A stretch of DNA of 64,000 bases, from assembly GCA_902778115.1 (NCBI GenBank), contig CACYWG010000007.1, positions 22,560-86,559 of the forward strand, written 5' to 3'. Shown here in pieces: positions 28,308 to 37,612 of the stretch. The position numbers were made by a program, and so were the translations under genes. The first letter of the stretch is position 1. The number at the start of each line of letters is the position of its first letter. The DNA is from Oscillospiraceae bacterium. GTDB lineage: Bacteria > Bacillota > Clostridia > Oscillospirales > Oscillospiraceae. The notes under the pieces are model-generated. The model searched no databases. It was not told the origin of the DNA and saw only the letters and a list, made by a program, of their open reading frames with translations.

Positions 28308-28496
28308 TTAGACAGCGCGGGTGACCTTGCCGCTGCGCAGGCAGCGGGTGCAGGCGTAGACATGCTTGGGAGAGCCGTCCACGATGGCCTTGACGCGCTT
28401 CACATTCGGCTTCCAGGTACGGTTGGAGCGTCTGTGGGAGTGAGAGACCTGAATACCGAAGGTCAGGTCCTTGTCACAGAACTGACATTTCGCCAT
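28308..28496 (-). CDS. rpmB: Ribosomal protein L28
   Basis: This 62-residue large-subunit protein has the L28 pattern with four cysteines (CQFCDK and CTRC), which suggests the zinc-binding C+ form. AGGAGG lies before the ATG at 28496. It is transcribed alone from a good promoter and has its own terminator. Confidence 0.95.
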   Translation of the reverse strand: MAKCQFCDKDLTFGIQVSHSHRRSNRTWKPNVKRVKAIVDGSPKHVYACTRCLRSGKVTRAV

Positions 28497-28536
28497 TTGA
28501 AGCACCTCCTTGCTCGTTTTGGAATGAAGCTATACT

Positions 28537-28565
28537 AATATAGCAGACAGTTTCCATAATTGCAA
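28537..28565 (-). promoter_or_regulatory. rpmB promoter
   Basis: On the minus strand TTGCAA (28560-28565) and TATATT (28537-28542) are separated by 17 bases. Confidence 0.75.
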
Positions 28566-28595
28566 GCAAAATTTTTATTTCTCCGCGTGATTCTA

Positions 28596-28630
28596 CTAAG
28601 AACTAAGAACTAAGCACGAAGCACTGAAAA
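28596..28630. repeat. Heptamer tandem repeat (CTAAGAA type) after dnaE
   Basis: The five units CTAAGAA (twice), CTAAGCA, CGAAGCA and CTGAAAA run in exact 7-base phase and touch the dnaE stop codon. The last unit, CTGAAAA, is the same one that touches the rarA stop at 54345. Confidence 0.87.
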
Positions 28631-31600
28631 CTATTTCACCACAACGTTCCCCTCGCCCAGCATCTCGCGCAGCTCCCGCAGCAGGGCGGGATGGATGCGG
28701 CAGCGCGCGCCGATCCTCTTGCGCTCGGCCTCGCACCAGATCACCAGCGGCTCCTTGCCCGGGAACATCGTCAGCAGCAGCTCGAGCTTGCGCATGGCCT
28801 TGTCCGCGCGGGACGGGATCTTCACATAGAGCGTTTTTTCCCGCGCCTCCTCGGCGGCGCGCGCCGCGTCCGCGATGGCCTGCTCCAGCGGCAGCAGCGC
28901 CTCCGCCATCAGCTGCGGCTCCTTGTCGTCGCGCGCGGAGATGCGCCCGCGGACATAGAGCACGGCGTTTTCCTTGAGATACTTTCCGTCCTGGTCCAGC
29001 ACCTTCTGGAATACGATCAGCTCCATCGCGCCGCTGTCGTCCTCCAGGACCACATAGCTCATCAGCGACTTGTTTTTGGTCGGGCGGGTGCGCACGGAGG
29101 ACACGACGCCGGCGATCGTGACCGTCTGGCCGTCGGAAAAGCGGCGGGGGCCTTCGTTGGAGGAAAAATCGCTCAGGATCGCGCCGATGGAGGAAACGCC
29201 GAGGCGGCGGAGGCTGTCGCGGTACTCGTCCATCGGGTGGCCGGAGAGATAGAGACCGGTGACCTCCTTCTCCATCTGCATCTTCTCCTGCGGGCTGTAT
29301 TCGTCCAGATCCGGCATCGTGATGCTCTTCGGTTCGGCAAAGGTTTCGTCGCCGCCGAAGAGATCCATCTGGCCGGCGATGTTGTCGCGGCTTTCGCGGT
29401 TGACGGCGTCGAGGATCAGCTCGGCCGCCTGCAGCAGCACGCGCCGCTTGTAGCCGAGCGAGTCGAAGGCGCCGGCGCGGATCAGGTTCTCGATCGCGCG
29501 GCGGTTCATCTCCTTGTCGGTCATGCGGCGGCAGAAGTCCTCGAAGCTCTGGAAGGGGCCGTTCGTTTCGCGTTCGGCCACCATCGCGCGGATGGCGCCC
29601 CAGCCGATGCCCTTGATGCCCACCAGGCCGAAGCGCAGGTTCTCGCCGGAAACGGTGAAGTTTGCGTCGCTCTCGTTCACGTCCGGCGGCAGCAGGCGGA
29701 TGCCCATGTCGCGGCACTCGGCGATGTACTCGGCCACCTTGGTGCTGCTGTCGAGCACGGAGGAGATGAGCGCCGCCATGTATTCGCGCGGATAGTGCTT
29801 TTTCATGTAGGCCGTGCGGTAGGCAACGATCGCGTAGCTGACGGCATGCGCCTTGTTGAAGGCGTAGCTGGCAAAGTCGAGGATCTCGTCGTAGATGCTG
29901 TTGGCGACCGCCTCGGGCACGCCGCGCTTCACGGCGCCCTCGATGCCGCGGCTTTCGTCCCCGTGGACGAAGGCCACGCGCTCGGCGTCGATGACGGCGT
30001 GCTTTTTCTTGCTCATCGCGCGGCGGATCATGTCCGCCTGGCCCAGCGAAAAGCCCGCCAGCTGCTGGAAGATCTGGATGACCTGCTCCTGGTAGACGAT
30101 GCAGCCGTAGGTGACGGCGAGGATCGGCCGCAGCAGCTCGTGCTTGTAGCTGACCTTCTCCGGGTGCTGGCTCCACTCGATGAAGCGGGGGATGGAGTCC
30201 ATCGGACCGGGACGGTAGAGGGCGATGACGGCGGTGATGTCTTCAATGCTGCGCGGGCGCAGCTGGGTGCACACGCCGGTCATGCCCGCGCTTTCCAGCT
30301 GGAACACGCCCGAGGTGTGCCCGTCGGCGATCATGCGGAAGCTCTCCGCGTCGTCCTCCGGGATGGTCTCCACCCGGAAGCCCGGCTCCTTCCGGCGCAC
30401 CATTTTGGCCGCGTCCTCCAGCACGGTGAGGTTTCGCAGACCCAAAAAGTCCATTTTTAAGAGGCCCAGCTCCTCGAGCGTGGTCATCTGGTACTGGCAG
30501 ACGACGGATTCGTCGTTCGTGGCCAGCGGCACGTAGTCATAGACCGGCTTTTCGGTAATGACGACGCCGGCGGCGTGGGTGGAGGCGTGGCGCGGCATGC
30601 CTTCGAGGGCTCTGGCAGTGTCCAGCAGGCGCTTGACGGCCGGATCCTGCTCCTGCATGTCGCGCAGGGGCTTGGACAGCTGCAGCGCCTCGTCGAGCGT
30701 GATGTTCAGCGCGCCGGGGCCGTTGGGGATCTGCTTGGCAACAGCGTCCGCGTCGCCGTAGCTCATCGCGAGGGCGCGCGCCACGTCGCGCACCGCGCCG
30801 CGCGCTGCCATCGTGCCGAAGGTGACGATCTGGGCGACGTGGTCGTGGCCGTAGAGGCGGTTGACGTAGTCGATCACCTCGCCGCGGCGGTTGACGCAGA
30901 AGTCCACATCGATATCCGGCATGCTGACGCGCTCGGGATTCAGAAAGCGTTCAAAGAAAAGGCTGTATTTGATCGGATCGACGTCGGTGATGTGCAGGCA
31001 GTAGCTCACGACGCTGCCCGCCGCGCTGCCGCGCCCGGGGCCGACGGGGATGCCCTGGCGCTTGGCGTAGCCGATGAAGTCCGAGACGATCAGAAAATAG
31101 TCCACAAAGCCCATCTTGCGGATCATGTCCAGCTCGTAGTCGAGCTGCTTGTGAACCTCCGGGCGGGTGGGAAAACGCTCGGCAAAGCCCTGCTCACAGA
31201 GCTTGCGCAGATAGGCGAAGCTGTCTGTCTCCCCGGCGGGGAGCTGGAAGCGCGGCAGGTGGTAGTGGCCGAATTCGAAGTCGTAATTGCACTTGTCCGC
31301 GATCTCGGCGGTGATATCGGCCGCTTCGGGGTGCTTCGGGAAGAGCGAACGCATCTCCTCCTCGCTCTTGAGGTAGAACTCCTGTGTTTCAAAGCGCATG
31401 CGGTTCGGCTCGTCCACGGTCTTGCCGGTCTGGATGCACAGCAGCACGTCCTGCGTATAGGCGTCGGCTTTCTCGATGTAATGGGCGTCGTTGGTGACGA
31501 CGAGCGGGACGCCGGTTTCCCGGCTGAGCTTTTCCAGCCCCTCGGCGGCCTGCCGCTCCTCGGGGATGCCGTGGTTCTGGATCTCCAGGTAAAAGTCCTC

Positions 31601-32098
31601 GCCGAAGAGGGCCTTCAGATCCAGCGCGCGGGCTTTGGCGGCCTCATAATCGCCGCGGATGAGCTTTTGCGGGATCTCGCCCGCGAGGCAGCCGGACAGG
31701 CACACGAGGCCCTCGGCGTGCTCGTGCAGCAGCGCCCAGTCGATGCGCGGCTTGAGATAAAAGCCCTCGGTGAAGGCCATGCTGACGAGATAACAGAGGT
31801 TGCGGTAGCCGGTCTCGTTTTTGCACAGCAGGATCAGGTGGGAGTAGGCGTTGTCGATGCCGTGCTCCTTGTCATGGCGCGTGCGCGGCGCGACATAGAC
31901 CTCGCAGCCGATGATCGGCTTGACGCCGGCGGCCTTGCAGGCCTTGTAGAAGGCCACCGCGCCGTACATCACGCCGTGGTCGGTCACGGCCAGCGCCGTC
32001 TGCCCCAGCTCTTTGGCGCGTTTGGCCAGCTTCTCGATGCGGCAGGCGCCGTCGAGCAGCGAATACTCGGTATGCACATGGAGATGGACGAATGACAT
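28631..32098 (-). CDS. dnaE: DNA polymerase III alpha subunit, DnaE type
   Basis: This 1155-residue polymerase has an N-terminal PHP domain (HLHVHTEYSLLDGA, VTDHG), the palm with catalytic aspartates (PDIDVDFCVNRR), fingers, an HhH region and an OB fold, but no exonuclease insertion, so it is DnaE and not PolC. In Firmicutes DnaE usually extends primers beside PolC. GTGTGATCC with AAGGTG precedes the ATG. It lies directly downstream of whiA, with only a heptamer repeat and the ribosome binding site between them. Confidence 0.96.
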   Translation of the reverse strand: MSFVHLHVHTEYSLLDGACRIEKLAKRAKELGQTALAVTDHGVMYGAVAFYKACKAAGVKPIIGCEVYVAPRTRHDKEHGIDNAYSHLILLCKNETGYRNLCYLVSMAFTEGFYLKPRIDWALLHEHAEGLVCLSGCLAGEIPQKLIRGDYEAAKARALDLKALFGEDFYLEIQNHGIPEERQAAEGLEKLSRETGVPLVVTNDAHYIEKADAYTQDVLLCIQTGKTVDEPNRMRFETQEFYLKSEEEMRSLFPKHPEAADITAEIADKCNYDFEFGHYHLPRFQLPAGETDSFAYLRKLCEQGFAERFPTRPEVHKQLDYELDMIRKMGFVDYFLIVSDFIGYAKRQGIPVGPGRGSAAGSVVSYCLHITDVDPIKYSLFFERFLNPERVSMPDIDVDFCVNRRGEVIDYVNRLYGHDHVAQIVTFGTMAARGAVRDVARALAMSYGDADAVAKQIPNGPGALNITLDEALQLSKPLRDMQEQDPAVKRLLDTARALEGMPRHASTHAAGVVITEKPVYDYVPLATNDESVVCQYQMTTLEELGLLKMDFLGLRNLTVLEDAAKMVRRKEPGFRVETIPEDDAESFRMIADGHTSGVFQLESAGMTGVCTQLRPRSIEDITAVIALYRPGPMDSIPRFIEWSQHPEKVSYKHELLRPILAVTYGCIVYQEQVIQIFQQLAGFSLGQADMIRRAMSKKKHAVIDAERVAFVHGDESRGIEGAVKRGVPEAVANSIYDEILDFASYAFNKAHAVSYAIVAYRTAYMKKHYPREYMAALISSVLDSSTKVAEYIAECRDMGIRLLPPDVNESDANFTVSGENLRFGLVGIKGIGWGAIRAMVAERETNGPFQSFEDFCRRMTDKEMNRRAIENLIRAGAFDSLGYKRRVLLQAAELILDAVNRESRDNIAGQMDLFGGDETFAEPKSITMPDLDEYSPQEKMQMEKEVTGLYLSGHPMDEYRDSLRRLGVSSIGAILSDFSSNEGPRRFSDGQTVTIAGVVSSVRTRPTKNKSLMSYVVLEDDSGAMELIVFQKVLDQDGKYLKENAVLYVRGRISARDDKEPQLMAEALLPLEQAIADAARAAEEAREKTLYVKIPSRADKAMRKLELLLTMFPGKEPLVIWCEAERKRIGARCRIHPALLRELREMLGEGNVVVK

Positions 32099-32110
32099 AG
32101 GATCACACCT

Positions 32111-32144
32111 TAATTCGGAATTCGGAGTTCGGAATTCGGAATTA
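32111..32144. repeat. Heptamer tandem repeat (AATTCGG type) between whiA and dnaE
   Basis: Four 7-base units (AATTCGG three times, AGTTCGG once) match the copy at 4784 over about 31 bases but in the opposite orientation relative to transcription. The end forms the TAA stop of whiA. Confidence 0.87.
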
Positions 32145-33044
32145 TTCCCCGCGCGCAGCGAGGCTCAGGATCTTTTTCATGCGGTGGCTGAGGCAGCTCT
32201 TGCTGACGGGCGGCATGCTCAGCTGCGCCAGATCGGCAAGGCTTGCCTCGGGGTTGGCGATGCGCAGCAGCGCCGTATCCTTGAGCGGCTCCGGCAGCGC
32301 GTCCAGCCCGTAGCTGCGCACGATCAGGCGGATCGCGTCGAGCTGCTCCTGTGCGGCCGCGACCACCTTGTCGGCGTTGGCCGAGTCGCAGTTGACGCGG
32401 CGGGTGATGGTGTTGCGCATATCCTTTTCCACCTTCGCGGTCTGCACGCTCATCGAGGCGTTCATCGCGCCGACGGCGGTCAGAAAGTCCGCGATCGCGT
32501 CAGCCCGCTTGAAATACAGCAGGGCGTTGCCGCTGCGCATCGCCTCGCGCGGTTCAAAGCCCATATCCAATAGAAGGCTCATCGTCTCGCGGCTGACGCT
32601 GCGGTGCGGGGTCGACAGCTCCAGATGAAAGCCCTTTTCCGGGTCGGTGGTGCTGCCGCCGGCCAGAAAGGCGCCGCGGATGAAGGCCGTGCGCTCCTCA
32701 TCCTCCTCCAGCACGCCGAAATTGACGTGGTGGGAGAGGGTGCTCTCCGGCTCCAGCCCGAAGGCGGCGAAGATCGTGCGGAGCTTGTCCGGCGCGGTGA
32801 CGGCAAAGCGCAGCTTGCCCCCGGCGTTTTCGGCCGGGAGCTCGTCGAATTCCAGACCGAAGGCGCGGAAAAACAGCCGCGGCAGCAGCGCCGCGAAATC
32901 CGGCTGCGCGGTCACGAGGCGGATCTCCCGGGCGGAAAAGCTGTTGCCGTAGAGCAAAATGCCGTAGCATTCGGCGGCGGCGATATTCTTTTTTTGCGGC
33001 CGCAGGCGGCACAGTTCCGCCTTGGCTTCGGAGGAAAACGACAT
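32142..33044 (-). CDS. whiA: WhiA sporulation/cell-division regulator
   Basis: This 300-residue protein joins a LAGLIDADG-like N-terminal domain (residues 1-200, including RGAFLAGGSTTDPEKGFHLE) to a C-terminal helix-turn-helix (SLADLAQLSMPPVSKSCLSHR). It binds DNA and affects division and, in actinobacteria, sporulation. It lies in the hprK-murB-rapZ-whiA group, though yvcK (glmR), which usually sits between rapZ and whiA, is missing and a type B repeat is in its place. Confidence 0.93.
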   Translation of the reverse strand: MSFSSEAKAELCRLRPQKKNIAAAECYGILLYGNSFSAREIRLVTAQPDFAALLPRLFFRAFGLEFDELPAENAGGKLRFAVTAPDKLRTIFAAFGLEPESTLSHHVNFGVLEEDEERTAFIRGAFLAGGSTTDPEKGFHLELSTPHRSVSRETMSLLLDMGFEPREAMRSGNALLYFKRADAIADFLTAVGAMNASMSVQTAKVEKDMRNTITRRVNCDSANADKVVAAAQEQLDAIRLIVRSYGLDALPEPLKDTALLRIANPEASLADLAQLSMPPVSKSCLSHRMKKILSLAARGE

Positions 33045-33063
33045 AGGTTCACCACTTTTTGTT

Positions 33064-33174
33064 GCCTTCCCCTAGAGGGGAAGGTGGCCCGCAGGGCCGG
33101 ATGAGGTGTTTCTGTTACACATTTCCACCTCATCAGTCTCGCTGTGCTCGACAGCTTCCCCTCAAGGGGAAGCC
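33064..33174. repeat. Hairpin-bounded intergenic repeat, type B (copy 2)
   Basis: It has CTTCCCCT...AGGGGAAG hairpins at both ends, with GATGAGGTG facing CACCTCATC inside. It lies between rapZ and whiA. Confidence 0.82.
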
Positions 33175-33180
33175 TTGACA

Positions 33181-34038
33181 CTATTTATCGATATCGCGGT
33201 TGAGATTGACGGAGTTGACGCCGTGGGCGACAAAATAGTCGTTGAGCGCCGAGGCGAGCGCCACGCTGCGGTGCCGGCCGCCGGTGCAGCCGATGGCGAT
33301 CGTCAGCGCCAGCTTCCCTTCCTCCGTGTACAGCGGCAGCAGAAAATCCATCATGTTTTCCAGCTTTTCGAGGAAGTCCCGCGTCTGCGGGCAGGCAAAG
33401 ACGAACTCCTTGACCGGCAGATCCAGTCCGGACAGCTCGCGCAGATCGTCCACATAGTAGGGGTTGGGCAGGAAGCGCGCGTCGAATACGAGATCGGCCT
33501 CCATCGGCAGGCCGTGCTTGTAGCCGAAGCTCATCACCGTCACCGACAGACCGCGCTGCCGGGAATCGCCCGCAAAGAGGGCGAAGAGGCGGTTTTGCAG
33601 CATGCCGAGAGTCAGATTGGAGGTGTCGACGATATAATCCGCCCGCTCCTTCACCGGGGCGAGCAGCTCCGCCTCGCGCTTGACCGCGGTCTCGACCGAG
33701 ACGCCCCTGGCCGCCAGCGGGTGGGGACGGCGGGATTCCTTGTAGCGGCGGATCAGCGTTTTGAGGTCGGCGTCCATATAGAGGATGCGGCACTGGCAGT
33801 CCATGCCGGCCAGTACGTCGATAGTGCTCAGCAGCTCCTGGAAGCCGTCCTTTTCGCGCACGTCCGTCACCAGGGCCACGCGCTCATAACGGCCGCGGGT
33901 GGCCAGGCACAGCTCCGCAAAGCGGGGCATCAGCGCCACGGGCATGTTGTCCACGCAGTAGTAGTCCAGATCCTCCAGCACATCCGCTGCGCGGCTCTTT
34001 CCGGCGCCGGACAGGCCTGTGATAATCAGAAATTCCAT
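33181..34038 (-). CDS. rapZ: RNase adapter/nucleotide-binding protein RapZ (YvcJ)
   Basis: This 285-residue protein has a P-loop (GLSGAGKSRA) at residues 8-17 and the RapZ C-terminal domain with GCTGGRHRSVALA. In E. coli the protein directs glmZ RNA decay; in Firmicutes it has ATPase/GTPase activity with an unclear target. It is flanked by murB and whiA on the same strand. Confidence 0.94.
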   Translation of the reverse strand: MEFLIITGLSGAGKSRAADVLEDLDYYCVDNMPVALMPRFAELCLATRGRYERVALVTDVREKDGFQELLSTIDVLAGMDCQCRILYMDADLKTLIRRYKESRRPHPLAARGVSVETAVKREAELLAPVKERADYIVDTSNLTLGMLQNRLFALFAGDSRQRGLSVTVMSFGYKHGLPMEADLVFDARFLPNPYYVDDLRELSGLDLPVKEFVFACPQTRDFLEKLENMMDFLLPLYTEEGKLALTIAIGCTGGRHRSVALASALNDYFVAHGVNSVNLNRDIDK

Positions 34039-34052
34039 ATTCTTTCTCCTTA

Positions 34053-34112
34053 GGCGCCCCTGTCAGGGGAGCTGGTGCGGCGCGCCTCACGCAAGCGCCG
34101 CGGCTGAGGGGT
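34053..34112. repeat. Half copy of a hairpin-bounded repeat
   Basis: GGCGCCCCTGTCAGGGGAGC followed by GGCTGAGGGGTTTC resembles the first half of the type A element, but the second half is missing. It fills most of the murB-rapZ gap. Confidence 0.6.
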
Positions 34113-34142
34113 TTCTTCTGCCGCTTGTCAGCAGCGGTGAAC

Positions 34143-35123
34143 TCAGTTGCCGATCACCAGATTGCGCTTCGGCGCGGGCGTGTCGTCGACCAGCGTGTAA
34201 TCCGGCGGCAGGATGATGATCTCCGGCTGCAGCTCCACCTGGAACTGCTCGTAAACGGTGTTTCGCACGTGCATCATCAGATCGTATACGTCTTTGGAAG
34301 TGGCGCCGCCGCGGTTGACGACGAAGCCCGCGTGCTTCTCGCTGACCTGCGCGCCGCCCACGGCATAGCCCTTGAGCCCGGCCTGGTCGATCAGCGCCGC
34401 GGCGAAGTGCCCCTCCGGGCGCTTGAAGGCGCTGCCGGCCGAGGGCAGGTCGAGCGGCTGCTTGTCGCGCCGCTTTTCGCCCAGCTCGCGCATTTTGGCG
34501 GAAATCTCCTCTTTGCTGCCCGGCTGCAGGCGGAACACGGCACTCAGAACGACCATGCCGGCACTCTTCTGGAAGATGCTGCTGCGGTAGCCGAACATGC
34601 AGTTGGCGGCCGGGATCTCATAGAGCATCTGCTCGGGCAGATAGTAATAGACCACGCTGTCCGTGACGTCCTTCAGCTCGCCGCCGTAGGCGCCCGCGTT
34701 CATGCGCAGGCCGCCGCCCACGGTGCCCGGGATGCCGGAGGCGAATTCCAGCCCCGTCAGGCCCTGCTCACAGGCAAAGGCCGCCAGGCGCGACAGGCTC
34801 ACGCCGGCCTCGGCGTAGATGGCGCCGTCCGGCAGAAGGAAGAGCTTCTGCAGCTTCTCGGTGCTCAGCAGCAGCAGGTCGGGCAGGCCCTCGTCGGGAA
34901 AGAGGATGTTGCTGCCGTTGCCCAGCGGAAAGGGCGCAACGTGGTTTTCCCGCAGGATGGCGCAGAGCCTGGTCAGTCCCGTCAGGTCCGAGGGTACGGC
35001 CAGCGCGCGCGCAGGCCCCCCGATATGAAAGCTGCTGTGCGCGCTCATCGGCTCGTTTTCCAGCAGGGTCATCCCCGGCAGCTGTTCCTTGATCTCCTGA
35101 ATGGCTTTTTCCAGATTTTCCAT
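34143..35123 (-). CDS. murB: UDP-N-acetylenolpyruvoylglucosamine reductase
   Basis: This 326-residue FAD enzyme makes UDP-MurNAc for peptidoglycan. The FAD-binding domain has GNGSN and SGIPGTVGGGLRMNAGAYG. The catalytic Ser is in GSAFKRPEG, and the closing Glu is in the C-terminal region. It lies 24 bases after hprK. Confidence 0.95.
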   Translation of the reverse strand: MENLEKAIQEIKEQLPGMTLLENEPMSAHSSFHIGGPARALAVPSDLTGLTRLCAILRENHVAPFPLGNGSNILFPDEGLPDLLLLSTEKLQKLFLLPDGAIYAEAGVSLSRLAAFACEQGLTGLEFASGIPGTVGGGLRMNAGAYGGELKDVTDSVVYYYLPEQMLYEIPAANCMFGYRSSIFQKSAGMVVLSAVFRLQPGSKEEISAKMRELGEKRRDKQPLDLPSAGSAFKRPEGHFAAALIDQAGLKGYAVGGAQVSEKHAGFVVNRGGATSKDVYDLMMHVRNTVYEQFQVELQPEIIILPPDYTLVDDTPAPKRNLVIGN

Positions 35124-35147
35124 AGATAAACCCCTAAAACAGCAAAA

Positions 35148-36083
35148 TTACAGCGCGGCGTCGATGGCGGCGTCGTGGGCGGCGGTCAGCGCCTCGGCGG
35201 CGTTGTAGCCCATCTTCTTCTGGCGGTTGTTCATGGCGGCCAGCTCGAGGATGACGGCGAGGTTGCGTCCGGGGCGCACCGGGATCGTCACCTTCGGCAG
35301 CTCCACGCCGAGGATCGTTTCCGTCTCCTCGGTCAGACCCAGCCGGTCGTAGGCCTTGCCGTCGATCCAGGGCTCCATCAGCACCACAAGGTCGATGCCG
35401 CCCTCCGGCTTGACGGCGCCCACGCCGTAGATGTGCCGGACGTTGATGACGCCGATGCCGCGCAGCTCCATGTAATAGCGGATCATCTCCGGAGCCGCGC
35501 CGTGCAGGCGCTGGTGGTTGATTTTCCGGATCTCCACCGCGTCGTCCGCGATCAGGCGGTGGCCGCGCTTGATCAGCTCCAGGGCGGTCTCACTCTTGCC
35601 GATGCCGCTGTCGCCCAGCAGCAGCACGCCCTCGCCGTAGATCTCCACCAGCACGCCGTGGATCGTGCAGCGCGGCGCCAGGTGCCGGTGCAGGGAAACG
35701 ATCACGTCGGCCATGAATTCGGAGGTGTCCTCGTCGGTGATGAAGAGGTTGCGGTCGTATTTTTCGGCCATGGCCACGCACTCGGATGAGGGCTTGACGC
35801 CGTGGCAGATCACCAGCGCGGCAATGTCGTACTGCATGAAGCGCTCATAGGCGCGCAGCCTCTCCTGCGAGCTGAGCGTGCTGAGATAGGTGCTCTCCAC
35901 GTGGCCGATCATCTGCAGACGGTGCGGATCGAAATAGTTATAAAAGCCGGCCAGCTGCAGGGCCGGGCGGTTGACGTCCGCGGTGGTCAGCAGGGCGGTC
36001 TCATAGTCCTTTGAGGTGTGCAGCGGGCGCAGATGGTGCTCTTCGACCACGGTTTTCAGCTTGACGGAATACTTGCTGCGCAT
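35148..36083 (-). CDS. hprK: HPr kinase/phosphorylase
   Basis: This 311-residue bifunctional enzyme phosphorylates HPr at Ser46 in carbon catabolite control. The P-loop is GDSGIGKSETA, and the signature VRPGRNLAVILELAAMN lies near the C terminus. AAGGAGG precedes the ATG at 36083; an upstream frame passes through the promoter. It is first in the hprK-murB-rapZ-whiA-dnaE run. Confidence 0.95.
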   Translation of the reverse strand: MRSKYSVKLKTVVEEHHLRPLHTSKDYETALLTTADVNRPALQLAGFYNYFDPHRLQMIGHVESTYLSTLSSQERLRAYERFMQYDIAALVICHGVKPSSECVAMAEKYDRNLFITDEDTSEFMADVIVSLHRHLAPRCTIHGVLVEIYGEGVLLLGDSGIGKSETALELIKRGHRLIADDAVEIRKINHQRLHGAAPEMIRYYMELRGIGVINVRHIYGVGAVKPEGGIDLVVLMEPWIDGKAYDRLGLTEETETILGVELPKVTIPVRPGRNLAVILELAAMNNRQKKMGYNAAEALTAAHDAAIDAAL

Positions 36084-36126
36084 GGGCGTTCCTCCTTGGC
36101 AGATGCTGCCGATATATTCTATTCCT

Positions 36127-36155
36127 ATTGTACCCGCCCGGACCGGCTTTGGCAA
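36127..36155 (-). promoter_or_regulatory. hprK operon promoter
   Basis: On the minus strand TTGCCA (36150-36155) and TACAAT (36127-36132) are 17 bases apart, about 45 bases before hprK. Confidence 0.7.
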
Positions 36156-36190
36156 CCATTTTCTTCACGCACCCGGGAATGTCATGAAAA

Positions 36191-36215
36191 AGGGATGAGG
36201 CAGAGCCTCATCCCT
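36191..36215 (-). terminator. Terminator overlapping the end of the PIG-L gene
   Basis: A stem of about 11 bp (36191-36201 with 36205-36215) is followed by TTTTT on the minus strand. The stop codon and last codons of the PIG-L gene lie inside the stem. Confidence 0.85.
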
Positions 36216-37542
36216 CGGTTTCACTTGACAAATGCTCCATCAGGTCATTGCGCGCCTCGTCCTCGCCCACCGTGCTGCGGTAAAGACCGAAGCGGTGGCT
36301 GTCCATGGGCGAATCAAACGAGTAGACCGTGAAAGTCCAGTGCTGCTGCGACAGATGCTCGGCATAGGCGTCGAGCGCGATCTCATAGGCCGTCCGGCCG
36401 CCGAAGGCCTCCAGCGGCGTTTCATAATCCAGGATCGTGGGCTCGTCCCCATAGAGGTGCAGGTAGAATTTGGGCGTATCCCAGGCACCGTATTTCTCGG
36501 CGCTGTCTGAAAAGCGCGCCGGGTCGGCGGCGGCCTCGACGGCGGTCGTCAGAGCGATCGCGGAGAGCATGTGCACGGCGTGGCCGTACTCGCCGTCCAG
36601 ATCGTGCCCGAGCACGACCTGCGGGCGGAAGCGGCGGATCTGTTCGACCTGGAAATCAACGAAGACCTCCTCACCGTAGTAGTAGCGGGCGTCGGCCAGC
36701 GTGTTCATCACCCAGTCCCGCAGACCGGTGGTCACCGGGTAGTGGTGAAGTCCGGCGGTCCAGAGGCCGTTGAGCAGCTCGTGGCAGCGGAAGCGTTCCG
36801 TGCCGATGTAGGGCGAGGTCATGTAGGCGACCTGCACGTTCAGGCCGCGGGACTCATAAGCGGGGATCACGCCGCCGAAGAAGATGAACTCGTCGTCGGC
36901 ATGGGCGGAGAAAAGCAGGATGTCCGCCTGCTCATAGGGCGGCTCCCAGCGCTGCACCCAGTCGGGCAGGATCCCGGTGCCGAATGCGAAAAGATCGCAG
37001 AGCGCCACCGGCTCGCCGCCGAGCCGCAGCGTGATTTCCTGCGCAGGCGACGGCAGCTCGACGTACTCGTGCATGTAGCCCTGCGCGCCGCATTCGATCG
37101 CGCCGTCCGGCGTCTCAAGGGTCCAGGGCTGCGGATGGTCATTCCAGACCAGGTACAGTCCGGCGATCGGCTGCTCGGCGTGAAGGACGAGCGTATAGCC
37201 GCCGGGCAGATCCGCATAAGTCATGAAATCCCCGTCCAGGAGCCTGGGCTCCCAATCGGAGGGCGCCAGCGTCAGCTGGAGCTGCTCGGCCGGCCAGTCC
37301 GGCGCGGGCGTCGGCTCCGGGGTAGGCTCCGGCGTCGGTTCCGGGGTGACTTCGGGTGTGGGCTCCGGCGTCGGCACCGGCGTGGATTCCGGCTCAGACG
37401 CTGCGGTCGGCGCGGGGGTGACCGCGGCACCCGGCGCAGGAGGCCCAAAGGGGAGAAGATTCCGCTGCTGCAGCATCAAACCCGCGGCAGAAAGCAGCAT
37501 GAGGATGATCACAACGATGAGAAAACGGCGAACGTATTTCAT
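36208..37542 (-). CDS. Membrane-anchored PIG-L (LmbE-like) deacetylase
   Basis: This 444-residue protein has one membrane anchor (residues 5-25), a linker of tandem PEPT repeats (about residues 45-90), a beta-rich domain, and then a PIG-L domain. The metal and catalytic motifs are SAHADDE at about residue 211 and GHDLDGEYGHAVH at about 312-325, so the zinc ligands are present. The family removes acetyl groups from N-acetylglucosamine-type substrates. An extracytoplasmic place suggests action on cell-wall or surface glycans, but the substrate is not known. AAGGAAC precedes the ATG. Confidence 0.85.
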   Translation of the reverse strand: MKYVRRFLIVVIILMLLSAAGLMLQQRNLLPFGPPAPGAAVTPAPTAASEPESTPVPTPEPTPEVTPEPTPEPTPEPTPAPDWPAEQLQLTLAPSDWEPRLLDGDFMTYADLPGGYTLVLHAEQPIAGLYLVWNDHPQPWTLETPDGAIECGAQGYMHEYVELPSPAQEITLRLGGEPVALCDLFAFGTGILPDWVQRWEPPYEQADILLFSAHADDEFIFFGGVIPAYESRGLNVQVAYMTSPYIGTERFRCHELLNGLWTAGLHHYPVTTGLRDWVMNTLADARYYYGEEVFVDFQVEQIRRFRPQVVLGHDLDGEYGHAVHMLSAIALTTAVEAAADPARFSDSAEKYGAWDTPKFYLHLYGDEPTILDYETPLEAFGGRTAYEIALDAYAEHLSQQHWTFTVYSFDSPMDSHRFGLYRSTVGEDEARNDLMEHLSSETEG

Positions 37543-37566
37543 TTGACTGTTCCTTTTCAACGCAAT

Positions 37567-37589
37567 GCCCCCGCCCGACGGGCGGGGGC
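37567..37589. terminator. GC-only hairpin between two membrane-protein genes
   Basis: A perfect 10-bp stem (37567-37576 with 37580-37589) lies in the short gap between the gene at 37613 and the PIG-L gene. No T run follows, so it may only slow transcription or protect mRNA. Confidence 0.5.
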
Positions 37590-37612
37590 GGTATGTTTGG
37601 ATGGCCGGAGGA

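Noticed and set aside
28596..28630. Heptamer repeats as a CRISPR array
   Set aside because: Units of 7 bases without spacers cannot be a CRISPR array, and no cas gene is in the window.
28691..32095. Long plus-strand frames opposite dnaE
   Set aside because: They mirror dnaE codons, give His/Ala/Asp/Arg-rich text with no domain, and lack start signals.
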